This document shows, one piece after another, positions 56,693 to 64,000 of a stretch of 64,000 nucleotides of DNA. Origin of the DNA: an uncultured Clostridia bacterium. Its GTDB lineage: Bacteria; Bacillota; Clostridia; Christensenellales; Borkfalkiaceae. Position 1 is the first letter of the stretch; each line of letters starts with the position of its first letter. The stretch covers positions 248,001 to 312,000 of the forward strand of contig CALVPT010000001.1 in assembly GCA_944354125.1 (NCBI GenBank). Direction: 5' to 3'. The notes under the pieces were generated by a model. The model was not told the DNA's origin. It ran no database searches and was given only the letters and a program-made list of their open reading frames with translations. The position numbers and the translations under genes are program-made.

Positions 56693-58852
56693 TCAGCCCT
56701 CTATTTCAAGCAAATCTTTATAAGCGTTTTCGTACTTGGTCACGGTCGTGTCGTTGGAATATGTCTGAATTATCTCCGAACGCTTTGTCGTGACTTCGTT
56801 TGAAAGGGTAGATTCCTTAATCCACTCGTAGAACCTGTTTTCGAAAGTGCCCTCGGTCTCGATTCTTTCCTTCGTCCACTGAGGGGTATATACCTCGCCG
56901 CCGTTGAAGGAATAGGCATCAACTACATAGATGAGATGCCAGCCGTAGTCGCCTGCGCACACCTTGAACGTGCCCGTACCCATTCTGAGCGCCTGCTGAG
57001 CGGCGTATTCAAATTCCTTGATATAGCTCGTCTCGTATGCCGATATGGAATATCCGAGATACTGCGAGAGTATGCCCGTATCGGTGGTATATGCAAACTG
57101 CAGCTCGTTGACTGCCGCCATTGCCTTGTACCTGTCCGAAGTGGATACATACATGTCGTCCCTGTCGGTATTTTCAAGACTTACCTTACCCGTTGCATAG
57201 ACGAACTTGGAATAATCGATTTCCTTGTCGTCGCCGTCCTTGGTAAAATCTGAGGTTGCATAGTAACCCGTAAAGTCGGTAGTGCTACCCGAAAGGCTGT
57301 CGCCTGCGTGAATTTCGACCTTGTCGCCGCCGAGAACATATTCGAGGTATGCCTCAAACTCGTCAAGCATATCGTCTACGTCCAGTTTGTTTGCGACCAG
57401 CTTATAGCTGCCGTCGGTATTCTTGGAAACCGCGCCGTTGTAGGAATAAAGTCCGATATAATTTTCGAGAGCTTCATACTCGTCGGGCTTGGTGAGGTTG
57501 TTTTCGAAGAAGAGATAGTCCCTTCCGCTGTCCTTGCCGTAGTAGTCGAGCCCTGCCTCCCTTGCGTTGAAGGAATAGTCGGTAGTGCCGTTGAACCACG
57601 CCGAACGCTGGTCGGTCGTCATGATGCTTTTAAGCAGCTCGTTGCGGCGCGCATAGTAGTCGTTATCGGTAATTATATCCGACTCAAGGCTGGTCTGAAC
57701 GGCGTTGAGCTCGGTCTGCTGAGCCGTGGAGAAGGGCAACAGTATATTATATACAAAGCCATAAGTGCCGTATGTTCCGTCGATTTCCGTCGTATCCTTG
57801 GTGGTATCGGGGGCATAGAGAACGAACGACGTATCCGAGAGGTTGTTGAGCGCCGTCTCGAAAGTGCTTGTCGTAGTATAGGTCTTGCTCTGCTCGGTAT
57901 ACAGTCCGTCGACGCCGTCGTATTTGTCCTTTATGAAGGTGTATACGCCGTTTTCGTCCGTGCCGTCTATAATCTTCTGCTGAGCTTCGTTGTACATGTC
58001 GCTGAACTCTTCGATTACAGACTGCTGCAGCTGGGAAACATATTCGTCCTGCACATAGGTGAGGGCGAGAATGTCCGTAGTATCCTTATCCTCTTCGGTG
58101 AGGAGATAGTTGCTCTTGAGATAGGAGACGAAAGTCGAATATGCCTTGCGGCGGGTGTTCTTGTTTGTGCCGTCCTGCGCCTCGTACACGCCTGCACTCT
58201 CGAGAAGGTAGTCGCCGTAACCCGTGTATACGTAGTAGTCGAGCGTGCCGTCCTCCTTGAGGGGAAGATAGTCCTCCTTTGCGGTATCGACGTTGCCGGG
58301 AGTAGTACGGGTATCGGTGCCCACGTAGTCCTCTCCCTCGGTGAGATAGTCCTTTTCGTAGCTGTCGAGAAGGGAATTGAGCGAGCTGTAAAGCGAATAC
58401 TTAGCCGTGAGCACGCCTTCCGAATTCTCTCCGCCGAGAAGATACTCGAGCTTTGCCGCCTCGCCTTCCTTGGCATTGTACTCTGCAAGCGTAACCTCGC
58501 CAGCCTCCGTCTTTTCCTTGAGCACGTACAGTATTGTGTACTGGGTGACTGCGGAGTTGGCAATCAGCGATTCGACGAGCAGATTGAAGGTTTCCGCATA
58601 GCTGTAGCCTGCGCTGATATAGCTCGAACCGGCGTTGATGAATGCCGCCACGAGCTGACGCTTTACGATTACGTCCTCGGTTATTGCATCGGAGTATGCC
58701 GCAAGGTCGCCGAGATCAGCACTCTTCGTGATGTCTACGGTGGCGATGGTCTGCTTCATATCCTTTTCGTTGATAGTCACGCAACCCGTGAAAGTTGCCG
58801 TCATCGTAATTGCGACGGCTACCGCGCCGCAAATTAACTTTTTACTTTTCAT
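56693..58852 (-). CDS. Large lipoprotein, foldase-like C-terminus
   Basis: The 719-aa product has a lipoprotein signal peptide (lipobox FTGC, Cys24) and a long soluble part rich in Tyr, Asp, Thr and Glu, with an N-terminal helical region (about 60-140) like that of SurA/PrsA foldases. Near the C-terminus (about 655) YGWHLIYVVDAY resembles the G-(Y/W)-H-(I/L)-I strand of parvulin prolyl isomerases, but a full parvulin domain is not clear. Its place after mfd matches the peptidylprolyl isomerase gene common there. A foldase role is likely but unproven. Confidence 0.7.
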   Translation of the reverse strand: MKSKKLICGAVAVAITMTATFTGCVTINEKDMKQTIATVDITKSADLGDLAAYSDAITEDVIVKRQLVAAFINAGSSYISAGYSYAETFNLLVESLIANSAVTQYTILYVLKEKTEAGEVTLAEYNAKEGEAAKLEYLLGGENSEGVLTAKYSLYSSLNSLLDSYEKDYLTEGEDYVGTDTRTTPGNVDTAKEDYLPLKEDGTLDYYVYTGYGDYLLESAGVYEAQDGTNKNTRRKAYSTFVSYLKSNYLLTEEDKDTTDILALTYVQDEYVSQLQQSVIEEFSDMYNEAQQKIIDGTDENGVYTFIKDKYDGVDGLYTEQSKTYTTTSTFETALNNLSDTSFVLYAPDTTKDTTEIDGTYGTYGFVYNILLPFSTAQQTELNAVQTSLESDIITDNDYYARRNELLKSIMTTDQRSAWFNGTTDYSFNAREAGLDYYGKDSGRDYLFFENNLTKPDEYEALENYIGLYSYNGAVSKNTDGSYKLVANKLDVDDMLDEFEAYLEYVLGGDKVEIHAGDSLSGSTTDFTGYYATSDFTKDGDDKEIDYSKFVYATGKVSLENTDRDDMYVSTSDRYKAMAAVNELQFAYTTDTGILSQYLGYSISAYETSYIKEFEYAAQQALRMGTGTFKVCAGDYGWHLIYVVDAYSFNGGEVYTPQWTKERIETEGTFENRFYEWIKESTLSNEVTTKRSEIIQTYSNDTTVTKYENAYKDLLEIEG

Positions 58853-58943
58853 TCTGAATTACATCTCCGTGAGATATGACTTCCGCTTATAAACGCAGTT
58901 TAATTTATTATATATTATTTCAGCGGCAAAGACAAATCTTTTT

Positions 58944-61900
58944 TCAGCCATTTTGCGTGAAACTTGCCGCATTTTTTAAAAACTTGGTCATTCCGAGCAT
59001 TGTCTTGCGCGGCGTAGGCTGCGCGGCAAAGACGAGCGACGGCGCCTTGGCCATTGAAAGTGTGACTTCCTTGCCGTATTTTTCTATCGTCTGCGTCAGC
59101 CTTGCGTCCCTCAGCGAGTTGACGGAGGGCAGCTCCAGCACGCCGCCCTGCCCGTCGACGACTATCTTTTTTATGTTGAACGTAGCGGCGTACGACTTGA
59201 GCACGGCTATTATCATGAGGTTCAGAACCTCGTCCGGCATGGGACCGTAGTTCTCCTCTATCGAGCCGAGCACGCGCTTGTAGTCCTCCACCGAACGTAT
59301 TTCGGCAATCTGCTTGTAGCAGTCCATTCTGCCCGCGCTGCTCTCGATGTACGTTTCGGGAATGTATGCCTCCGCGTGTATATCCAGCTCCGCCGAGAAC
59401 TGGCTTTCGCCCGTCAGTTCCTCCTTAAGGAGCTTCGAATACAGCTCGTATCCGACCTTATCCATATGGCCGTGCTGTTCGGCGCCGAGTACGTTGCCGG
59501 CACCCCTTATTTCGAGGTCGCGCATGGCTATCTTGAATCCCGACCCGAGTTCGGTGAACTGCATTATGGCCTTGAGCCTTTCCGCCGCATCGCTCGTCAT
59601 GACCTTGTTGGGCTTGAACGTGAAGTATGCAGACGCAAGGCGCGAACCCCTGCCCACTCTGCCCCTAAGCTGGTAGAGCTGGGAAATGCCCAGCCTGTCG
59701 GCATCTATGACTATTATGGTGTTGGCGTTCGGCAGGTCTATGCCGTTTTCTATTATCGTCGTCGTGACGAGCACGTTCTTTTCGCCCTTATAAAAGGCGA
59801 ACACGTTGCCCTCCAGCGTATTTTTATCCATTCTGCCGTGGGCATACGTCACCTTTGCCTCGGGCACGATTTCGCATATCTTGCCCGTGAACGCCGATAT
59901 GCTCTCCACCCTGTTGTATAGAATGAATACCTGACCGCCCCTGGTTATCTCCCTTACGACAGCATCCCTTATGAGCGTTTCGGTCTCCTCTACGACATAT
60001 GTCTGCACGGGCAGGCGCTTGGTGGGCGGTGTGTTTATCGTGCTTATGTCCCTTATGCCAGCAAGCGACATGTGCAGAGTCCTCGGAATGGGCGTAGCCG
60101 TCATCGTAAGACAGTCTATCGTGTTCTTTACGTTCTTTATCTTTTCCTTGTGTTCGACGCCGAAACGCTGTTCCTCGTCGAGAACCAGGAGTCCGAGGTC
60201 ATAGAATTTTACGTCGTCGGAGAGCAGTCTGTGCGTGCCGACTATCAGATCTATCTTGCCCTCTTTCAGCTCCTGCAACGTCTTTTCCTGCTCCTTCGCC
60301 GTCCTGAAACGGTTGAGCTTTTCGACCCTTACGCCGAACTCCCTGAACCGCTCGCACGCGGTATTGTAGTGCTGTTCGGAAAGTATCGTACTCGGGCACA
60401 TCAATGCCGCCTGCTTGCCGCCGAGCACGCAGAGGTATATGGCGCGCAACGCCACCTCCGTCTTGCCGTAGCCTACGTCGCCGCAGAGCAGTCTGTCCAT
60501 TACCTTATCCGAGCACATGTCGGCCTTTATCTCCTCTATGCTCGTCAGCTGGTCGGGCGTCTCCTCATAGGCGAACGCGTTTTCGAACTCCTCCATCATG
60601 GCGGCGTTTTCGGGGAAACGGTACCCCTTTTTCTCGCTGCGCTCGGCATATAAAAGCTTTAAGTCGAACGCCAGCTTCTTTATGGATGCGCGCACCCTCT
60701 CCTTTACCCTCTCGAAATCGGCTCCGCCTATCTTCGAGAGCGTGGGCTGCCCCTCGCCGACATACTTGGAGAGAATGTCCATCTGCTCGACGGGAACATA
60801 CAGGACGTCGCCGCCGCGGTAGGCTATGGAGATGTATTCCTTTATGCCGTCGCCCGTCTCTATCTTCTTCGTGCCCGTTATCCTGCCGACGCCGTGCTTT
60901 TCGTGTACGGCATAGTCGCCTATTTCGGGCGCGGAGAACATGTCTCCCTTGCGCCGCCTTATGCGCTTTGTAACGGGCTTGGTGAAGATGTCGCCGCTGC
61001 CGACGACCGCCAGCTTGCAGTCGTGCAGAATAAATCCATGGTCGAGCTCTTCGGACGACATTGCCACATACCTGAGCGCATCGAGACTGTTAGGCATGGG
61101 ATTTACGGATACATACGCCTCGTCAAGGAGCTCCGTCAGCTTTTCGTAGCGCTGTACGCCGCCCGAAAAAATTATTACCCTGTATCCGCCCGAAAGCCAG
61201 TTCTTTACGTCGCCGACGAGCGAAGGCAGCGAACTTAAATATGAGGGCGCAGGCACAGAACGGAAATTGTATGTCCTGAGCGGACTGAAAAATTGCAATG
61301 TGGTCGTGAAGGTCTGCAACGCCAGATTTTTGAAGCGTGCGACGCCTGCCTCGAACTCCTCCGCAGAGAGCTGCTGGAAGAGCGTGAAGTCGCAGACTTC
61401 TCCGCCGGCCCTCAGCTCTTCATAGCGTTCGGCGTGCTCCTTTTCGGATGCGCACAATCTGTCATATACCGCCTTGCACTCGTCGAAAACGACGAGCGTG
61501 TCGGACGGAAGAATGTCGAATATGTTCCGCCTGCACTTCAATACGGGGAAGAGAAAGTCCTGCCCTGCAAAGGGCGCGCCTGCCGCCAGACCTGCCTCTA
61601 TGCTCTCCGAAATGGCGCTGAGCCTTGTATAGCACGCCATATTCGGGCATTCCTTGAGGTTATCCCTCAGTTTTTTAAGCACCTGCTCCCTCTCGTCGTC
61701 CTCTATGAAGCAGTCGACCGCAGGCAGAATTTCAATCCTGTCCAGCTCGGCAAGACGGTCGCCGCTGACGAAGTCATAGGGGCGTATCTTTTCGACCTCG
61801 TCGCCGAAGAAATCTACCCTGACGGGGTTTTCGGCTCCGACGGGGAAGATGTCGAGAATATCTCCCCTGACGGCGAAAGCGCCCTTGCTCTCCACCGAAT

Positions 61901-62366
61901 ACTCCCTGGAATAGCCCATTCCGACGAGTTTTGCAGGCAGAGACGAATAGCTGAGCTCGCCGCCCTTTTCAATGACTACCTTGGGAAGATGCGACGGGAA
62001 GAGCTGCAGGAGCGCTTCCACCTCGGCTACGACTATCTCCGCGCCCGAAAAGAGCGCGTTTATGCCCTCAATCCTTCTGAACAGCGAATCTCTGGACGCC
62101 GCCTCCTTGAAGAGCAGTATGTCGTCCTTTGCCGAAAGACAGGCGCACTTTTTGCCCGAGAGCACGCTTATTGCGGCATATGCCCTGTTAGCCGCCACCG
62201 AATCGGCGACGATGTACAGCGTTTTGCCCTCCAGCACGGCGCAAGTCAGATATTTCTGACTGTCGGACACGCCGAAAACCGCCGTCGGCGTGCCGAGGCG
62301 GAGATCTGCCTGAAGGAGCTTATATTCTCCGTTTAAATTGTCGAAAGTGAAAAAGTTTTTATTCAC
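58944..62366 (-). CDS. mfd: Transcription-repair coupling factor
   Basis: ATP-driven translocase that removes stalled RNA polymerase and recruits UvrA. The 1140-aa product has the UvrB-like N-terminal region, the RNA polymerase-interacting domain (EKHGVGRITG near residue 485), Walker A GDVGYGKTEVA near residue 642, motif II DEEQRFG near residue 745, and the C-terminal TRCF domain. The start is GTG at 62366, ten bases after the pth stop. No good ribosome site is seen. A TAAAAT box lies seven bases upstream. Confidence 0.95.
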   Translation of the reverse strand: MNKNFFTFDNLNGEYKLLQADLRLGTPTAVFGVSDSQKYLTCAVLEGKTLYIVADSVAANRAYAAISVLSGKKCACLSAKDDILLFKEAASRDSLFRRIEGINALFSGAEIVVAEVEALLQLFPSHLPKVVIEKGGELSYSSLPAKLVGMGYSREYSVESKGAFAVRGDILDIFPVGAENPVRVDFFGDEVEKIRPYDFVSGDRLAELDRIEILPAVDCFIEDDEREQVLKKLRDNLKECPNMACYTRLSAISESIEAGLAAGAPFAGQDFLFPVLKCRRNIFDILPSDTLVVFDECKAVYDRLCASEKEHAERYEELRAGGEVCDFTLFQQLSAEEFEAGVARFKNLALQTFTTTLQFFSPLRTYNFRSVPAPSYLSSLPSLVGDVKNWLSGGYRVIIFSGGVQRYEKLTELLDEAYVSVNPMPNSLDALRYVAMSSEELDHGFILHDCKLAVVGSGDIFTKPVTKRIRRRKGDMFSAPEIGDYAVHEKHGVGRITGTKKIETGDGIKEYISIAYRGGDVLYVPVEQMDILSKYVGEGQPTLSKIGGADFERVKERVRASIKKLAFDLKLLYAERSEKKGYRFPENAAMMEEFENAFAYEETPDQLTSIEEIKADMCSDKVMDRLLCGDVGYGKTEVALRAIYLCVLGGKQAALMCPSTILSEQHYNTACERFREFGVRVEKLNRFRTAKEQEKTLQELKEGKIDLIVGTHRLLSDDVKFYDLGLLVLDEEQRFGVEHKEKIKNVKNTIDCLTMTATPIPRTLHMSLAGIRDISTINTPPTKRLPVQTYVVEETETLIRDAVVREITRGGQVFILYNRVESISAFTGKICEIVPEAKVTYAHGRMDKNTLEGNVFAFYKGEKNVLVTTTIIENGIDLPNANTIIVIDADRLGISQLYQLRGRVGRGSRLASAYFTFKPNKVMTSDAAERLKAIMQFTELGSGFKIAMRDLEIRGAGNVLGAEQHGHMDKVGYELYSKLLKEELTGESQFSAELDIHAEAYIPETYIESSAGRMDCYKQIAEIRSVEDYKRVLGSIEENYGPMPDEVLNLMIIAVLKSYAATFNIKKIVVDGQGGVLELPSVNSLRDARLTQTIEKYGKEVTLSMAKAPSLVFAAQPTPRKTMLGMTKFLKNAASFTQNG

Positions 62367-62373
62367 CGTGTGT

Positions 62374-62402
62374 ATTTTACCCGTTGAACGCAGTCATTAC
62401 AA
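62374..62402 (-). promoter_or_regulatory. Possible internal promoter of mfd
   Basis: Minus strand TTGTAA (62397-62402), 17-base spacer, TAAAAT (62374-62379), inside the end of pth. Seven bases separate it from the mfd GTG. Weaker than the other leaderless-type promoters. Confidence 0.4.
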
Positions 62403-62940
62403 GTTCGCACGGGGTACCTTTGGCGAGAGAAATTGCCGCCTCCGCCGCCCTGTTGCAGGCAGAGATGAACAGCTCGTAGTCCTCCTCTTTTACGTTTGCG
62501 AGGACATAATTGATTATGGGTATGCTGACAGCCTCGTCACGTATGCCCACCCTTATTCTCGCGAAATCGGACGTGCCGATTTCCGCGATTACCGAGCGCA
62601 TGCCGTTATGCGTTCCTGCGCTGCCGTAAGGGCGTATCCTCACCCTGCCCTTGGGAAGGTCGTAATCGTCGTATATCACGACGAGGTGCGAGGCGTCCGT
62701 CTTATACTTTGCAAGCAGTTGCTTTACCGCCCTGCCAGAGTTGTTCATATACGTCAGGGGCTTTGCGAGTATTACCTTTTCGCCGCCGATATTGGCCTCC
62801 GCGGTGATTGCCTCGCATTCCTTCTTTTTGAATTTTACGCCAAGAATATTGGCCGCATCGCCCACGGAGAGAAAGCCCATGTTGTGAAAGGTCTTTGCAT
62901 ACTTCTCTTCGGGGTTGCCCAGGCCGACTATTATATACAT
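62377..62940 (-). CDS. pth: Peptidyl-tRNA hydrolase
   Basis: Frees tRNA from prematurely released peptidyl-tRNA. The 187-aa product has VGLGNPEEKY at the N-terminus, catalytic His19 in FHNMGF (the usual preceding Arg is Phe), LAKPLTYMNNSG near residue 59 and DDYDLPKGRVRIR near residue 91, with the GSAGTHNGMRS motif following. Ribosome site AAAGGAAG. Sits between prs and mfd, as in many Firmicutes. Confidence 0.96.
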   Translation of the reverse strand: MYIIVGLGNPEEKYAKTFHNMGFLSVGDAANILGVKFKKKECEAITAEANIGGEKVILAKPLTYMNNSGRAVKQLLAKYKTDASHLVVIYDDYDLPKGRVRIRPYGSAGTHNGMRSVIAEIGTSDFARIRVGIRDEAVSIPIINYVLANVKEEDYELFISACNRAAEAAISLAKGTPCELVMTAFNG

Positions 62941-62956
62941 TTTTCTTCCTTTATAA

Positions 62957-62982
62957 ATATAACGTGCCGAAGCACGTTATAT
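62957..62982 (-). other. Hairpin between prs and pth
   Basis: Perfect 11-bp stem ATATAACGTGC with GCACGTTATAT and a TTCG tetraloop on the minus strand. The tail is ATTTATAAAGG and not a T run, so it may be a weak terminator, a processing site or an RNA-stabilising hairpin just before the pth ribosome site. Confidence 0.55.
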
Positions 62983-63019
62983 ACATCTTTATTATAACCG
63001 ACATTCAGACGGCTGAAAC

Positions 63020-63967
63020 TCAGTCGTAGATCTTGGACATAGGCTTGTCCATATAGACGTTTTCGATTGCGGCAGCAAATATCTGCGCGGTGGAAATCAT
63101 CTTGAATATGGGAAGCATCTTTTCCTGGGGGATATTTATGGTATCGAGCATTGCAAGTTCGGTTATGGGCGAAGATGCAAGTCTTTCGATTGCGGGACCT
63201 GAAAGCACGCCGTGCGAGCAGCAGGCATAGATTTCCTTTGCACCCGCTTCCTTGAGCGCCTTTGCGCCCTGCACTATCGTGCCTGCGGTATCTATCATGT
63301 CGTCGACCATAAGGCAGTTCTTGCCCTTTACGTCGCCGATTATGTTCATGACTTCCATTACGTTTGCCTTGGGACGGCGCTTGTCGATTATAGCCATCTT
63401 GGCATCCATTCTCGCCGCAACCTTTCTTGCCCTTGCCACCGAGCCGATGTCGGGGGATACGACGACGAAGTTTTCGTCTACCTTGGGTTTGAAATAGTTA
63501 TAGAGCGTCGGTCCGCCGACGAGATTGTCGAGGGGAATATCGAAGAATCCCTGAATCTGGAGGCAGTGAAGATCCATCGTGAGCACTCTGTCAGCGCCTG
63601 CGCTCGTAAGAAGATTTGCAACGAGCTTTGCGGTGATGGGCTCTCTGGAGCGAGCCTTCCTGTCCTGACGGGCATATCCGAAATAGGGAATGACCGCCGT
63701 AATGCGTCCTGCGCTCGCGCGCTTTGCGGCGTCTATCATGATGAGAAGTTCCATGAGGTTTGCGTTTACGGGATAGCTCGTAGACTGTACAAGGAACACA
63801 TCCTTACCTCTTACCGTCTCGTCGTAACGGACATAGATTTCGCCGTCGGAGAAGTGCGTGACTTCCATTTCGCCGAGAGTGGTATTGAGTTGCGCTGCTA
63901 TCTTTTCAGCCAAAGGTCTGTTGGAATTGCCCGAAAAGATTTTAATCTCGCTGCCGTGATTGATCAT
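63020..63967 (-). CDS. prs: Ribose-phosphate pyrophosphokinase
   Basis: Makes PRPP from ribose 5-phosphate and ATP for nucleotide, His and Trp synthesis. The 315-aa product is complete: [15 protein letters not shown] at the N-terminus, the ATP loop [10 protein letters not shown] near residue 96, the catalytic KRRPKAN flexible loop near residue 196, and the PRPP-binding motif [10 protein letters not shown] near residue 218. The ATG at 63967 follows GGAGG by about 12 bases. The usual upstream partner glmU would lie beyond the window. Confidence 0.97.
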   Translation of the reverse strand: MINHGSEIKIFSGNSNRPLAEKIAAQLNTTLGEMEVTHFSDGEIYVRYDETVRGKDVFLVQSTSYPVNANLMELLIMIDAAKRASAGRITAVIPYFGYARQDRKARSREPITAKLVANLLTSAGADRVLTMDLHCLQIQGFFDIPLDNLVGGPTLYNYFKPKVDENFVVVSPDIGSVARARKVAARMDAKMAIIDKRRPKANVMEVMNIIGDVKGKNCLMVDDMIDTAGTIVQGAKALKEAGAKEIYACCSHGVLSGPAIERLASSPITELAMLDTINIPQEKMLPIFKMISTAQIFAAAIENVYMDKPMSKIYD

Positions 63968-64000
63968 TAGGTTTTATTACCTCCGATTTCATTCGTATAT

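Noticed and set aside
57308..58837. Open frame of 509 codons on the plus strand
   Set aside because: It is the antisense of the large lipoprotein gene, has no ribosome site, no family motif, and composition typical of a shadow frame in GC-biased coding DNA.

Overview
The window is an ordinary-looking chromosomal segment of a low-to-mid GC, Gram-positive-type bacterium, most likely an uncultured anaerobic Clostridia/Christensenellales-like member of a gut community (inference). The pointers are single-chain L-serine dehydratase, formate-THF ligase, eukaryote/archaea-type one-chain GlyRS, two DegV proteins, S-box and THI-box riboswitches that end in terminators, strong AAGGAGG-type ribosome sites, and a prs-pth-mfd-foldase order like that of Firmicutes. 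I saw no rRNA, tRNA, CRISPR array, insertion sequence, phage gene or origin. Coding density is high and most gene ends carry clear intrinsic terminators.

Layout. 1-2.9 kb: glycolysis (end of pgk, tpiA, gpmI). 2.9-9.2 kb: DMT permease, secG, rnr, smpB, then methionine genes (O-acetylhomoserine sulfhydrylase, metA). 9.3-12 kb (minus): L-serine dehydratase and a UDPGP-type nucleotidyltransferase with a palindrome at its transcription start. 12-15.2 kb: Nudix, LemA, DUF2207. 15.5-21 kb: rplI, a 50-aa Cys-rich DUF1540 protein, a membrane protein, glnS, fhs. 21-28.6 kb: glyS, an unknown membrane protein, ABC-F, radical SAM protein, then a SAM riboswitch with metK-comF. 28.7-29.5 kb: a small divergent pair (double-XRE regulator and a 67-aa orphan) around a near-perfect inverted repeat. 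29.6-38.3 kb (minus): ligA-pcrA, helical protein, rpsU, DUF378, tilS-hpt, malic enzyme. 38.4-48.3 kb: flavolipoprotein, fused FtsX-type ABC transporter, gltX, ThrE-type exporter, DegV / membrane-anchored XRE / DegV. 48.5-55.8 kb (minus): a nine-gene thiamine operon under one TPP riboswitch (thiS-thiF-thiG-thiH-tenI-thiE-HAD-thiD-thiC). 55.9-64 kb (minus): prs, pth, mfd, a large lipoprotein and uppP.

Working together. The thi operon supplies HMP-PP and thiazole-P, and joins them, using the tyrosine lyase ThiH route that suits an anaerobe. MetA (Glu111, acetyl type) and MetY make homocysteine, while MetK is separately feedback-controlled by SAM. SdaA and Fhs link serine and one-carbon metabolism. 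tilS-hpt, pth, rnr-smpB, three aminoacyl-tRNA synthetases, rplI and rpsU are translation housekeeping.

The most unusual features I found are: (1) at least six genes whose -10 box lies only 6-10 bases before the start codon with no Shine-Dalgarno, implying leaderless mRNAs; (2) a roughly 290-nt structured leader before the second DegV gene; (3) the XRE/orphan pair with its operator; (4) operator-like repeats before the UDPGP gene and the membrane XRE gene. I did not find a clearly new multi-gene defence or biosynthetic system.
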